A stretch of DNA of 64,000 bases, taken from NCBI GenBank assembly GCA_027592035.1, contig JAQCIK010000010.1:1-64000 (forward strand), read 5' to 3'. Below the pieces are notes generated by a model. The model saw only the letters and a list, made by a program, of their open reading frames with translations, was not told the origin of the DNA and made no database searches. Shown piece after piece: positions 24,596-33,113 of this stretch (positions are counted from its first letter, which is position 1; each line of letters begins with the position of its first letter). The position numbers and the translations under genes are program-made. The DNA is from Casp-actino8 sp001510455. GTDB lineage: Bacteria; Actinomycetota; Acidimicrobiia; Acidimicrobiales; Ilumatobacteraceae.

Positions 24596-24601
24596 AATCT
24601 A
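24596..24601 (-). promoter_or_regulatory. -10 hexamer TAGATT for prfC
   Basis: TAGATT on the minus strand ends 9 nt before GTG 24586. The spacing is at the long end of the range seen here. Confidence 0.35.
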
Positions 24602-24626
24602 CTGGGTCGAACGAACTCCGTGGCCG

Positions 24627-24632
24627 TACTCT
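24627..24632 (+). promoter_or_regulatory. -10 hexamer TACTCT for the Bcr/CflA transporter gene
   Basis: TACTCT ends 6 nt before GTG 24639: leaderless pattern. Confidence 0.5.
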
Positions 24633-24638
24633 GATGCG

Positions 24639-25883
24639 GTGACTCGTAGCGGCCGGATCAGCGAACGCGAATTCATCGCCGCCATCATCGCCATCATGGC
24701 GAGTACAGCCGTGGCCATCGACGTCATGTTGCCCGCCTTTCCGGAGATGCGCGCCGAATACGGAATGGAAGCCGGGTCAGCCGATGTCGCCTGGATCATC
24801 ACGGCTTTCTTTCTCGGTATGGCGACCGGACCGTGGTTGTACGGGCCGGCCTCCGACAAGTTCGGGCGGTTGACGCCGTTGCGTCTCGGACTCGCCCTCT
24901 ACGTGATCGCTGCCTTTCTCGCCACTGTCGCGCCATCGTGGGAATGGCTCATCGCGTCCCGTTTCGTCTGGGGCCTCGGATCAGCAGGGCCGCGATCGAT
25001 CTCGATGGCCATGATCCGCGATCGATACTCGGGTGACACCATGGCCCGATTGATGTCGCTCATCATGGCCGTGTTCCTTCTGGTGCCCATCCTCGCTCCG
25101 GCGATCGGCGCCGGTCTCATCCAGATCCTTCCTTGGCGTTCGGTGTTCGTGGCTCCCGCGATCTTCGGACTTCTTCTGATCGTCTGGTCGTTCCGACTTC
25201 CCGAGACTCTCGCGGTCGAGAACGCTCGACCGTTCACGTTGCGCGACACCGGACGAGGCATTCGTGAAGTCCTCCGACACCGTCGGACCGTCGGCTTCAC
25301 ACTCGCCACCGGTTTCCTCTTCGGCATCGTCACGAGTTATCTCTCGGCGTCCGAGATCATCCTCGAGGACGTGTACGGATTCGGCGACTGGTTCCCGTTG
25401 TACTTCGGGGCGATCGCGATTCTCTTCGCCCTCAACTCTCTCGGAAATTCACGAGTCGTCGAACGAGTCGGCACCGACACCCTTCTCAAACGGCTCGGTT
25501 CTTACTGCGCCGCCATGGCCATCGTTCTTCTCGTCGTCTCTGTCACCAACGATGGCATTCCCAATTTCTGGATTCTGACCATCGCCATCGCCCTGCTGGT
25601 TCCGGTCGCCCAAGGCATGGGTCCACTCTGCAACACAGCGGCCCTCACTCCCGTCCCCCACGTCGCCGGAACCGCGTCGGCGCTGAACGCCACGTTCACC
25701 ACCTCGATCGGTGCTCTGCTCGGCAACCTCGGTGCTGGCCACATCGACGGGTCGGTCCTCCCGTTCTCGGTCGCCGTGACCGTGTACGTGGCGGCCGCCG
25801 TCGTCTTGATCAACTGGTCGACCCGTGATCCGGCATCGGTTCACCGCGAATTCACTCCGGTCGCCGTTCGGACCGAAGGCTGA
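24639..25883 (+). CDS. MFS multidrug transporter, Bcr/CflA type
   Basis: The 414-residue protein has twelve predicted membrane segments. It carries the family-specific N-terminal signature AIDVMLPAFPEM in the first segment, and the loop motif GPASDKFGRLTPLRLGL (motif A) between segments 2 and 3. Bcr/CflA proteins export drugs such as bicyclomycin or chloramphenicol, or sulfonamides, with proton antiport. The real substrate is not known. It lies upstream of the arsenic pair but has its own promoter. Confidence 0.88.
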   Translation: MTRSGRISEREFIAAIIAIMASTAVAIDVMLPAFPEMRAEYGMEAGSADVAWIITAFFLGMATGPWLYGPASDKFGRLTPLRLGLALYVIAAFLATVAPSWEWLIASRFVWGLGSAGPRSISMAMIRDRYSGDTMARLMSLIMAVFLLVPILAPAIGAGLIQILPWRSVFVAPAIFGLLLIVWSFRLPETLAVENARPFTLRDTGRGIREVLRHRRTVGFTLATGFLFGIVTSYLSASEIILEDVYGFGDWFPLYFGAIAILFALNSLGNSRVVERVGTDTLLKRLGSYCAAMAIVLLVVSVTNDGIPNFWILTIAIALLVPVAQGMGPLCNTAALTPVPHVAGTASALNATFTTSIGALLGNLGAGHIDGSVLPFSVAVTVYVAAAVVLINWSTRDPASVHREFTPVAVRTEG

Positions 25884-25916
25884 TCTCGCTACTGTCGTTT
25901 CGTCGAAGGAGTTCCG

Positions 25917-26327
25917 ATGTCCCGAGTTCAACTGGCTCTCAACGTGTCGAACATGACCGAGGCGATCGCCTTCTACACGAAGTTGTTCGGTTGCGAACCA
26001 GCCAAAATCCGTGACGGTTACGCCAACTTCTCGATCGCCGAACCGCCGCTCAAACTCGTCCTGATCGAGAAGCCCGACGAGGCCGGAACACTCAACCACC
26101 TCGGTGTCGAGGTCGAGTCGACCGATGTCGTTCAGCAAGCGATCGCTCGGCTTCAGAACGAAGGCATGAGCACTCTCGTCGAAGATCAGACCACGTGCTG
26201 CTATGCCGTCCAGGACAAGGTGTGGGTCGACGGGCCCGATGCCGAGAAATGGGAGATCTACACCGTGCTGGCCGACGCGCCGGTCATGAAGATCGTGCCG
26301 GTCGCCGAAGGCGAGTGTTGCGCCTGA
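25917..26327 (+). CDS. ArsI/CadI-type glyoxalase-fold metalloprotein
   Basis: The 136-residue protein begins MSRVQLALNVSNMTEAIAFY and has NHLGVEVESTD, a TTCCYA vicinal Cys pair (C94, C95) and WEIYTVLAD. This matches mycobacterial CadI and the ArsI C-As lyases, whose Cys pair binds trivalent organoarsenicals. ArsI has His at position 5 for Fe(II); here it is Gln, as I recall for CadI, so lyase activity is not assured. A second Cys pair at the C-terminus (ECCA) may bind As(III) or Cd(II). GAAGGAG precedes ATG 25917; TACTGT at 25890-25895 is a likely -10. It overlaps the ACR3 gene. Confidence 0.88.
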   Translation: MSRVQLALNVSNMTEAIAFYTKLFGCEPAKIRDGYANFSIAEPPLKLVLIEKPDEAGTLNHLGVEVESTDVVQQAIARLQNEGMSTLVEDQTTCCYAVQDKVWVDGPDAEKWEIYTVLADAPVMKIVPVAEGECCA

Positions 26328-27394
26328 GCGACGACATCTCGAGCTCGCGTCGTCTGTCGACGCTCGACCGCTTCCTTCCACTCTGGATCGGCCTGGCCAT
26401 GGCTCTCGGTCTGGTGCTCGGAAACTCGTTCGACGGGCTGGACGACTGGCTCGACACCGTGAAGATCGACTCGGTCTCGTTGCCGATCGCACTCGGTCTC
26501 TTCGTGATGATGTATCCGGTGCTCGCCAAAGTGAAGTACCGATCACTCGGCGGTGTGGTGAGTGACCGTCGCTTGCTCGTGTTGTCTCTGGTACTCAACT
26601 GGCTGATCGGCCCACTACTCATGTTCGCTCTCGCCTGGCTCATGTTGCCCGATCTTCCCGAGTACCGCACCGGACTCATCGTCGTGGGATTGGCAAGATG
26701 CATTGCGATGGTGTTGGTGTGGAACGATCTCGCCTGCGGTGATCGTGAACTGGCCGCGGTGCTCGTGGCCATCAACTCGATCTTCCAGATCGTGGCGTAT
26801 TCGATCCTCGGCTGGTTCTACCTCGACCTGCTTCCCGGCTGGCTCGGACTCGACAGCGACGGCATCGACGTCACCGTGTGGGAAATCGCCCGCTCGGTGC
26901 TGATCTTCCTCGGCGTCCCCTTGGTCGCTGGGTTCGTCACGCGACTCGTGGGCGAGGCACGACGGGGAACCGAGTGGTACGAAACGCGTTTTCTGCCCCG
27001 AATCGGGCCGTTCGCTCTCTACGGACTTCTCGTCACCATCGTGATCCTGTTCGCCCTGCAAGGTGACCAGATCACCGACCGGCCGTTCGACGTGACGCGG
27101 ATCGCGCTCCCACTGCTCGTGTACTTCGCCGTCATGTGGTTCGGCTCTTTCTGGATCGGCAAGAAGATCGGCCTCACCTACGACCGCAACACGTCGATCG
27201 CTTTCACCGCCGCCGGAAACAATTTCGAGTTGGCCATCGCCGTGGCCATCGGGGTCTTCGGTGTGTCGTCGGGTCAGGCGCTGGCCGGAGTGGTCGGCCC
27301 TCTGATCGAAGTACCCGTCCTCGTCGGCCTCGTTTATGTGTCCCTTCGACTCCGTCGTGGCTACGACGACGAAGCGAGGGTGATCACGAGGTGA
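26315..27394 (+). CDS. ACR3-type arsenite efflux permease
   Basis: The 359-residue protein has ten membrane segments and the ACR3 signatures: the conserved Cys in GLARCIAMVLVWNDLACGD, and TAAGNNFELAIAVAIGVFG near the C-terminus. It exports arsenite (possibly antimonite) using the proton gradient. The GTG start at 26315 overlaps the ArsI/CadI-like gene by 13 nt, so the two are translationally coupled. No ArsR repressor or ArsC reductase lies next to the pair, unlike most ars operons. Confidence 0.92.
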   Translation: MLRLSDDISSSRRLSTLDRFLPLWIGLAMALGLVLGNSFDGLDDWLDTVKIDSVSLPIALGLFVMMYPVLAKVKYRSLGGVVSDRRLLVLSLVLNWLIGPLLMFALAWLMLPDLPEYRTGLIVVGLARCIAMVLVWNDLACGDRELAAVLVAINSIFQIVAYSILGWFYLDLLPGWLGLDSDGIDVTVWEIARSVLIFLGVPLVAGFVTRLVGEARRGTEWYETRFLPRIGPFALYGLLVTIVILFALQGDQITDRPFDVTRIALPLLVYFAVMWFGSFWIGKKIGLTYDRNTSIAFTAAGNNFELAIAVAIGVFGVSSGQALAGVVGPLIEVPVLVGLVYVSLRLRRGYDDEARVITR

Positions 27395-27411
27395 TCGGCT
27401 AGAACGTTCGG

Positions 27412-28677
27412 GTGACCGACACCGTCGACCCGACGAGCATCGACATCGTCGCCATTCAGAGGCGCACGTTACAGGTCCTCACGATGGGCCAGATCGTCGG
27501 TTCGGCCGCACTCGGATCGGCCGTGACCGTCGGTGGATTCGTCATTCAGGACATCCTCGACCAAGAAACTCCCTGGGCCGGAGTCGCCACCGCCACCGTG
27601 ACCATGGGAACCGCTGTGATGTCACAGCTCCTCTCGCGCTACATGCAGAACGCCGGCCGCCGACCCGGCTTGCAAACCGGTTACGTGATCGGCGCTCTCG
27701 GCTGTTGGCTCGCGGCCTGGGGTGCCCAGATCGGATCATTGGCTCTCTTCCTCGTGGGTCTGTTCTTCTTCGGTAACGGGCAGGCGGCCAACCTGCTCGC
27801 TCGCTACACGGCGACCGATCTCGCCGAAGAACACGAACGTGGTCGTGCGATGAGTCGGGTCGTGTTCTCGTCGACCTTCGGTGCCGTGTTCGGACCGTTG
27901 CTCATCGGACCCACTCAACACGTCGGTCAACAGTGGTTCGACCTCGAGAAGTACACCGGGCCATTCCTCCTCAGCGGGGTGTTCTTGTTCCTGGCCTTCG
28001 TCAACACAGTGCTCAGACTCCGCCCCGATCCGTTGCACGTGGCCGCCCAGATGCGCGGAACGACCATGGCGGCCTCCAAACCCGATCTTCGAATCGTGTC
28101 GACGCTGAAGTCGGCGTGGGCCACACCCATGGCCCGTCTCGCCATCCTCACGATGGTGGTCTCCCAGGCGACCATGGTGGCAGTCATGGCCATGACACCG
28201 GTGCACCTGAAGTTGCACGGACACGAAGGTGTGAGTCCGTACGTGGTCTCCCTTCACATCGCCGGTATGTACGCCTTCAGTCCGTGGGTCGGGAAATTCG
28301 CCGACAAGAACGGACGTCTCGCCACCATCAACATGGCGGCGATTCTTCTGGTCGCGGCCACTCTCCTCTCGGCCGTGTCGGGTGACGTCGAACAATTGCT
28401 CTTTCCGTCACTCTGGTTGCTCGGACTCGGGTGGAACTTCGGTCTGATCGGTGGCTCGAGCCTGTTGGTCGACGCCACCGAGCCGTCGAAGCGAGTGGCA
28501 ACGCAGGGTGTGGCCGACCTCATGATGAGTTTCTGCGGTGGAATGGCCGGCTTCGCATCGGGCTTCATTCGCCGAGCCATCGGGTATCACTTGCTGTCCG
28601 CGGCGGCCACGGTGGCGGCTGGCATATTGCTCGCGGCGGTGTACGCCCGACGGGCACGCGTAGCCTCGACCCTGTGA
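27412..28677 (+). CDS. MFS transporter
   Basis: The 421-residue protein has about twelve membrane segments, with weak motif A in the 2-3 loop (QNAGRRPGLQTG) and a second one later (GKFADKNGRLATINM). It begins with a short cytoplasmic stretch (MTDTVDPTSIDIVAIQRR). The family is a general actinobacterial MFS; no substrate can be named. It starts 17 nt after the ACR3 gene on the same strand, so it may be part of the arsenic transcript. Its stop overlaps the SelO start (GTGA). Confidence 0.8.
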   Translation: MTDTVDPTSIDIVAIQRRTLQVLTMGQIVGSAALGSAVTVGGFVIQDILDQETPWAGVATATVTMGTAVMSQLLSRYMQNAGRRPGLQTGYVIGALGCWLAAWGAQIGSLALFLVGLFFFGNGQAANLLARYTATDLAEEHERGRAMSRVVFSSTFGAVFGPLLIGPTQHVGQQWFDLEKYTGPFLLSGVFLFLAFVNTVLRLRPDPLHVAAQMRGTTMAASKPDLRIVSTLKSAWATPMARLAILTMVVSQATMVAVMAMTPVHLKLHGHEGVSPYVVSLHIAGMYAFSPWVGKFADKNGRLATINMAAILLVAATLLSAVSGDVEQLLFPSLWLLGLGWNFGLIGGSSLLVDATEPSKRVATQGVADLMMSFCGGMAGFASGFIRRAIGYHLLSAAATVAAGILLAAVYARRARVASTL

Positions 28678-30164
28678 GCTCGAACGTCGATCCCCTCTTT
28701 TCGTTCGACAACACCTTCGTACGCGAACTCGGCGGCCTGTACGAGACGTGGCCGGCCGAGATGGTCCCGGAGCCGAGACTGCTCGCATTGAACGACGAGT
28801 TGGCCAGCGAACTCGGACTCGACCCCGATCACCTGCGATCGGCCGACGGGGTGGCCTGTCTCGTCGGCAACGCCGTTCCCGTCGGAGCCGAGCCGGTCGC
28901 CCAGGCGTATTCGGGTCACCAGTTCGGTAGCTACTCACCCCGTCTCGGTGACGGACGAGCGCTGCTGCTCGGCGAGGTGATCGACACGAACGGCCGTCGA
29001 CGCGACATCCATCTGAAGGGATCCGGTCGCACTCCGTTCGCTCGCGGTGGAGACGGCAAGGCGGCCGTCGGGCCGATGTTGCGCGAGTTGATCGTCAGTG
29101 AATCGATGCACGCCCTCGGGGTTCCGACCACCCGAGCTCTCGCCGTGATCTCCACGGGTGAACGAATCGTGCGCGACACCTGGCAACCCGGTGCGGTGTT
29201 GGTGCGCGTCGCGGCAAGTCACCTCCGTGTCGGAACCTTCCAGTACGCGGCCTCGACCCAGGACCCCGATCTGCTTCGACGTCTCGCCGACTATGCGATC
29301 CAGCGTCACTATCCGTCGGCTCTCGACGCTGAGAACCCGTACCTCGCTTTCTACGAGAGCGTTCTCGACGCACAAGCGTCGCTCGTGGCCCGCTGGATGA
29401 ACATCGGATTCATCCATGGGGTCATGAACACCGACAACGTCACCATCTCGGGTGAAACGATCGATTACGGACCGTGCGCCTTCATGGACCGGTTCGATCC
29501 GGCGACCGTGTTCAGTTCGATCGACCACGGCGGTCGATACGCCTACGGAAATCAACCGATGATCGGTCAATGGAACATGGCTCGATGCGCCGAGGCGATC
29601 GCGACTCTCGTCGATCCCGATCCCGAGACGTCGGTTCCGCAGCTCGTCGACGTGCTGAAGACGTTCCCTGATCGTTACGACTCGTACTGGACCGCCGGTC
29701 TTCGAGCCAAGCTCGGGCTCATGAACGAACGCCCCGACGACTCCGATCTCTTCGTCGATCTGTTGAAGGAGATGGAAGCGAACCGTGTCGACTTCACGTC
29801 GTTCTTCCGACGCCTCGCCGATGCAGGTCGGGGTGATCGGTCAGGTGTCGAATCGATGACGCACTGGGTCGATCGTTGGCTCGAGCGGGTGACGGCCGAC
29901 TCCGACGACCTCGTCGCCGTCGCCAGTGCGATGGACACCGTCAATCCGGTGTACGTGCCGCGCAACCATCTGGTCGAAGAGGCACTCGCCGCCGGATCGG
30001 AAGGTGATCTCTCGGTGTTGAGGACGTTGCTCGAGGTTCTGGCGCACCCGTTCACAGCGCGACCCGACCTCATGGTGGATGGTGTCGATCGCTATGCCGA
30101 TCCGGCGCCACTCGATCCGAGGACCGGCGCCCCCGCCCCCTACGTCACCTTCTGCGGCACCTGA
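28674..30164 (+). CDS. selO: Protein adenylyltransferase SelO (YdiU/UPF0061)
   Basis: The 496-residue pseudokinase has the SelO hallmarks: VAQAYSGHQFGSYSPRLGDGRALLLGE, the phosphate-binding LKGSGRTPFARGGDGKAAVG, SESMHALGVPTTRALAVI, and the metal/catalytic HGVMNTDNVTISGETIDYGPC. It transfers AMP to protein Ser, Thr or Tyr residues during redox stress. The C-terminus is YVTFCGT: Cys takes the place of the selenocysteine found near the end of animal SelO. GTG start overlaps the MFS stop. Confidence 0.93.
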   Translation: MSSNVDPLFSFDNTFVRELGGLYETWPAEMVPEPRLLALNDELASELGLDPDHLRSADGVACLVGNAVPVGAEPVAQAYSGHQFGSYSPRLGDGRALLLGEVIDTNGRRRDIHLKGSGRTPFARGGDGKAAVGPMLRELIVSESMHALGVPTTRALAVISTGERIVRDTWQPGAVLVRVAASHLRVGTFQYAASTQDPDLLRRLADYAIQRHYPSALDAENPYLAFYESVLDAQASLVARWMNIGFIHGVMNTDNVTISGETIDYGPCAFMDRFDPATVFSSIDHGGRYAYGNQPMIGQWNMARCAEAIATLVDPDPETSVPQLVDVLKTFPDRYDSYWTAGLRAKLGLMNERPDDSDLFVDLLKEMEANRVDFTSFFRRLADAGRGDRSGVESMTHWVDRWLERVTADSDDLVAVASAMDTVNPVYVPRNHLVEEALAAGSEGDLSVLRTLLEVLAHPFTARPDLMVDGVDRYADPAPLDPRTGAPAPYVTFCGT

Positions 30165-30220
30165 CTTGGTGCTTCTGGTGGCACTTTCGTCACCGGTTTC
30201 GCAGGATTTCGCCACCAGAA
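30165..30220. repeat. Structured dispersed repeat, copy 1
   Basis: Begins CTTGGTGCTTCTGGTGGCAC directly after the SelO stop and ends GCCACCAGAA at 30220; arms TTCTGGTGGC/GCCACCAGAA (30173-30182, 30211-30220) pair perfectly. Its reverse complement matches the copy at 34379-34441, including the loop core CGTCAC-N2-GTTTCGC-N-GGA. The right arm lies within the last codons of the convergent GNAT gene. It may act as a two-way terminator. Confidence 0.65.
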
Positions 30221-30741
30221 CGCTCGATCGAATACACGATGTGCCGCTGTCCCCACCATCCCGGCGTTCGGGGATGATCGAAATCGAACTCGGAACGACG
30301 TGACATTCCGATGCGCTTCATGACGTTCTCACTTCGCGTGTTCGATTCGGTCGTGAACGAATAGATCGTCGACAACCCCTGCTCGAACCCGACGCTCAAC
30401 ACCTTTCGCGCCGCCTCGGTCGCGTATCCATGGCCCCATGCCCACGTTGCGTACCGCCAACCGATCTCGACATGGGGTCCCATCGGAGTGTCGAAGGTGG
30501 TGGTGTTGAGTCCGGTGAATCCGGCCAGTCGCCCGTTCACTTCCACGGCCCACAATCCGAAACCGTGTTCGTCGAGGTGCGACTCGATGCGTTCGATCAT
30601 CGCCCTCGTCTCGTCGAACGAGAGAGTCGTCGGGAAGTAGCGCATCACCTCGGTGTCGGCGTTGATCTCGGCGAAAGGCCCGACGTCGTCGGAAGACCAA
30701 CGACGCAGAATCGTTCGTTCAGTTCGGAAGGTGTCGGTCAC
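30190..30741 (-). CDS. GNAT N-acetyltransferase (RimJ/RimL type)
   Basis: The 183-residue protein has the RimL-like start FRTERTILRRWSSDDVGPFAEI, NGRLAGFTGL, and the acetyl-CoA-binding stretch WAWGHGYATEAARKVLSVGF, then SENVMKRIGMSRRSEFDF. It transfers an acetyl group from acetyl-CoA to an amine, often a ribosomal protein N-terminus or a small molecule. Its start overlaps the BVMO stop (ATGA at 30738-30741), so it is the second gene of that operon. Its 3' end reaches into the repeat element at 30165-30220. Confidence 0.88.
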   Translation of the reverse strand: MTDTFRTERTILRRWSSDDVGPFAEINADTEVMRYFPTTLSFDETRAMIERIESHLDEHGFGLWAVEVNGRLAGFTGLNTTTFDTPMGPHVEIGWRYATWAWGHGYATEAARKVLSVGFEQGLSTIYSFTTESNTRSENVMKRIGMSRRSEFDFDHPRTPGWWGQRHIVYSIERSGGEILRNR

Positions 30742-32501
30742 GAACGGACGGTCTCGAGACCGACCATGTTCCCTTCGGCCCGCCAGGCGTCCACGTGTTC
30801 GGCGAATCCGAGGACGCTCGTCATCCAGGCGATGGCCCGCGCTGACCTCATGTCACCGCCACCCTCACTGTTGAGATACCCCGGAGTGCACGTCGAGTTG
30901 TATCGAGCGACGCCCCACAGTTTCTCGAACAACGTCTGGAACCACTGTTCCTGTGCGTCAACAGCCGGTTCGATCTCGACCACGTTCTCACGATGACAAC
31001 GATCGACCACGTAGGTCACGTGCTTCACGATCTCGCTGATGGAGTGCACGAAGTTGGTGGCTTGCGCACCCTGCACGGTGCTGATCATGAACATGTTCGG
31101 GAATCCGCGCGACAAGATGCCATGAAGAGTCGCCGGCCCCTCGGCCCAGGCCTTGCTCAACGAGACACCCTCACGACCCTTCGGGTCGAACCCGAGTCGG
31201 TGCGTGTATTCGGTGGTCACCTCGAAACCCGATGCGAACACCAGAAGGTCGACCGGATACTCGACACCGTCGACGACCGGACCGTTCTCGGTGATCTGAT
31301 CGACTCCCCGACCGTCGGTGTCGACGAGGTGAACGTTCGAACGATTGAACGCCGGAAGGTACTCGTCGTGGAAACACGGACGCTTGCAATTCTGTCCGTA
31401 CCACGGCTTCAGCAAGTCGGCCGTCTCCGGATCGTCGATCACGTCTTCGATACGTTGACGAATGCGCTCCATGTTCTCGAAGTCGATGCGCTCGAGTTCG
31501 GCGGCTTCCTCGTCGTTCTCGGGCATCTTCTTCGTGTCGTGCCAGAGCATCTTGGTCCACTCGTCGTCGACCAGGTCGACATCGGGCTGAGCACCAGTGA
31601 TGGCCATGGTGAAGTTGCGCAGTCGCTCGGCCTGCCAACCAGGCTTCAACGACTTGAACCACTCGGTATCGGTTGGCTTGTTGTTTCGAGCACCGACGCA
31701 GGCCGCCGTGCGCTGGAACACGTAGAGCTCCTTGGCCGACTCGGCGAGCTTGGGAACCACCTGAACGGCCGTCGCGCCGGTTCCGATGATGCCCACTCGC
31801 AGATCAGCGAGTTTCGCCATCTTTTCCTGTGAACTACCGCCGGTGAACGAATAGTCCCAACGACTGGTGTGGAAGGCGCGGCCCTTGTAGTTCTCGATGC
31901 CGGGGATGCCGGGCAACTTGGCCTTGTGCAACACGCCACCGGCGATGATCACATAACGCGCCGACAGGCGATCGTTGCGGGACGTCTGCACGACCCATCG
32001 CTGACGCGACTGGTCCCATTCCATGGCCTCGGTCTCGGTCTGGAAGAGAGCGTGGGGATACATGTCGAAATGGCGACCGAACAATTGGCAGTAGGCGAAG
32101 ATCTCGGGAGCCTTCGCGTACTTCTCGGTCGGCATGTAGCCGGTCTCTTCCAACAACGGGAGATAGACGTACGACTCGACGTCGCAGGCCGCGTTGGGAT
32201 AGCGGTTCCAGTACCACGTGCCTCCGAAGTCACCCGCCTTCTCGATCAGGCGATAGTCGGTGATCCCTTTCTTGGTGAGCTCGGCGGCGGCGAGCATGCC
32301 ACCGAAACCTCCACCCACGATCACGACTTCGGTGTCCTCCACCACGGCGTCACGTGTGAAGCCCGGTTCGACGTACGGATCACGATCGAACTCCTCGTAG
32401 AGGCCCTTCAATTCCTTGTATTGGCGGATGCCCTCGGGGCGCAGACGCTTCTCCCGCTCGATGCGGTACCTCTCGCGTGCCTCTTCGATACTGATTCCCA
32501 C
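30738..32501 (-). CDS. Baeyer-Villiger / flavin-containing monooxygenase
   Basis: The 587-residue protein has two Rossmann sites, VVIVGGGFGGMLAAAEL for FAD and VGIIGTGATAVQVVP for NADPH, and between them the BVMO fingerprint (KGRAFHTSRWDYSF). The TWYWNRYPNAACDVESYVY segment is typical of cyclohexanone/phenylacetone monooxygenase relatives. It inserts oxygen next to a ketone using NADPH and O2. GTG 32501 is chosen because AAAGGGGG lies 5 nt upstream; a much longer frame upstream has no such site. The GNAT gene follows with a 4-nt overlap. Confidence 0.9.
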   Translation of the reverse strand: MGISIEEARERYRIEREKRLRPEGIRQYKELKGLYEEFDRDPYVEPGFTRDAVVEDTEVVIVGGGFGGMLAAAELTKKGITDYRLIEKAGDFGGTWYWNRYPNAACDVESYVYLPLLEETGYMPTEKYAKAPEIFAYCQLFGRHFDMYPHALFQTETEAMEWDQSRQRWVVQTSRNDRLSARYVIIAGGVLHKAKLPGIPGIENYKGRAFHTSRWDYSFTGGSSQEKMAKLADLRVGIIGTGATAVQVVPKLAESAKELYVFQRTAACVGARNNKPTDTEWFKSLKPGWQAERLRNFTMAITGAQPDVDLVDDEWTKMLWHDTKKMPENDEEAAELERIDFENMERIRQRIEDVIDDPETADLLKPWYGQNCKRPCFHDEYLPAFNRSNVHLVDTDGRGVDQITENGPVVDGVEYPVDLLVFASGFEVTTEYTHRLGFDPKGREGVSLSKAWAEGPATLHGILSRGFPNMFMISTVQGAQATNFVHSISEIVKHVTYVVDRCHRENVVEIEPAVDAQEQWFQTLFEKLWGVARYNSTCTPGYLNSEGGGDMRSARAIAWMTSVLGFAEHVDAWRAEGNMVGLETVRS

Positions 32502-32615
32502 TCGGCCCCCTTTGAGTCCGGGTCCTATCCTCGCAACCGCAGGAAGGTACCGCCAACTTCGTTCCGGTGACTCCGACCCCCGGGCGCCAGGCCTCGAACC
32601 CATCCGTGAGCGGTC

Positions 32616-32621
32616 TACTCT
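32616..32621 (+). promoter_or_regulatory. -10 hexamer TACTCT for the DDN-like gene
   Basis: TACTCT ends 6 nt before ATG 32628: leaderless pattern. Confidence 0.5.
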
Positions 32622-32627
32622 CGGATC

Positions 32628-33074
32628 ATGACGTCCCTCGACGGTGACTACGTGCCGAGCACGATGGAATGGGTTCGCGACCAGATCGATCTCTACGAAC
32701 GGACCAGCGGGCGCGAAGGCAACACTCTGCGCGACAGTGGCATTCCCGTGATCATCGTCACGATGCGCGGAGCCAAGACAGGGGCGGTTCGCAAAATCGC
32801 CCTCATGCGCGTCGAGCACGACGGAGCATATGCACTGGTGGCTTCGAAGGGTGGGCACGAGACGAACCCCGACTGGTATCGAAATCTCGTCGTCAATTCC
32901 CACGAAGTGCTCGTACAGGACGGACCCGAGCCATTTCCCGTGACCGTCCGTGAAATCGACGGACACGAATACGACACCTGGTGGGACCGCAGCGTCGCTG
33001 TGTTCCCGACCTATCTCGAATATCGAGCCAAGACCGCTCGCCGAATTCCGATCCTGATCGCCGAACCTCGCTGA
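32628..33074 (+). CDS. F420-type nitroreductase-family (DDN) oxidoreductase
   Basis: The 148-residue split-barrel protein has the DDN signatures: RTSGREGNTLRDSGIPVIIVTMRGAKTG-type N-terminus, VRKIALMRVEHDGAYALVASKGG, and NPDWYRNLVVNSHEV near the C-terminal half. Actinobacterial members use deazaflavin F420H2 to reduce quinones, enones or nitro compounds. The genome therefore probably makes F420. A PLP-dependent enzyme gene follows 39 nt downstream on the same strand. Confidence 0.88.
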   Translation: MTSLDGDYVPSTMEWVRDQIDLYERTSGREGNTLRDSGIPVIIVTMRGAKTGAVRKIALMRVEHDGAYALVASKGGHETNPDWYRNLVVNSHEVLVQDGPEPFPVTVREIDGHEYDTWWDRSVAVFPTYLEYRAKTARRIPILIAEPR

Positions 33075-33113
33075 GCCGACAGCCGGCCGTGGCCCGGCGT
33101 GCGAACATGGGGA

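Noticed and set aside
30150..30164. Selenocysteine at the C-terminus of SelO
   Set aside because: The codon at the usual Sec position is TGC (Cys) in YVTFCGT; TGA is the normal stop after it.
32502..32966. N-terminal extension of the monooxygenase to 742 residues
   Set aside because: The extension is antisense to the DDN-like gene, whose protein is a clear family member. AAAGGGGG before GTG 32501 marks the real start.
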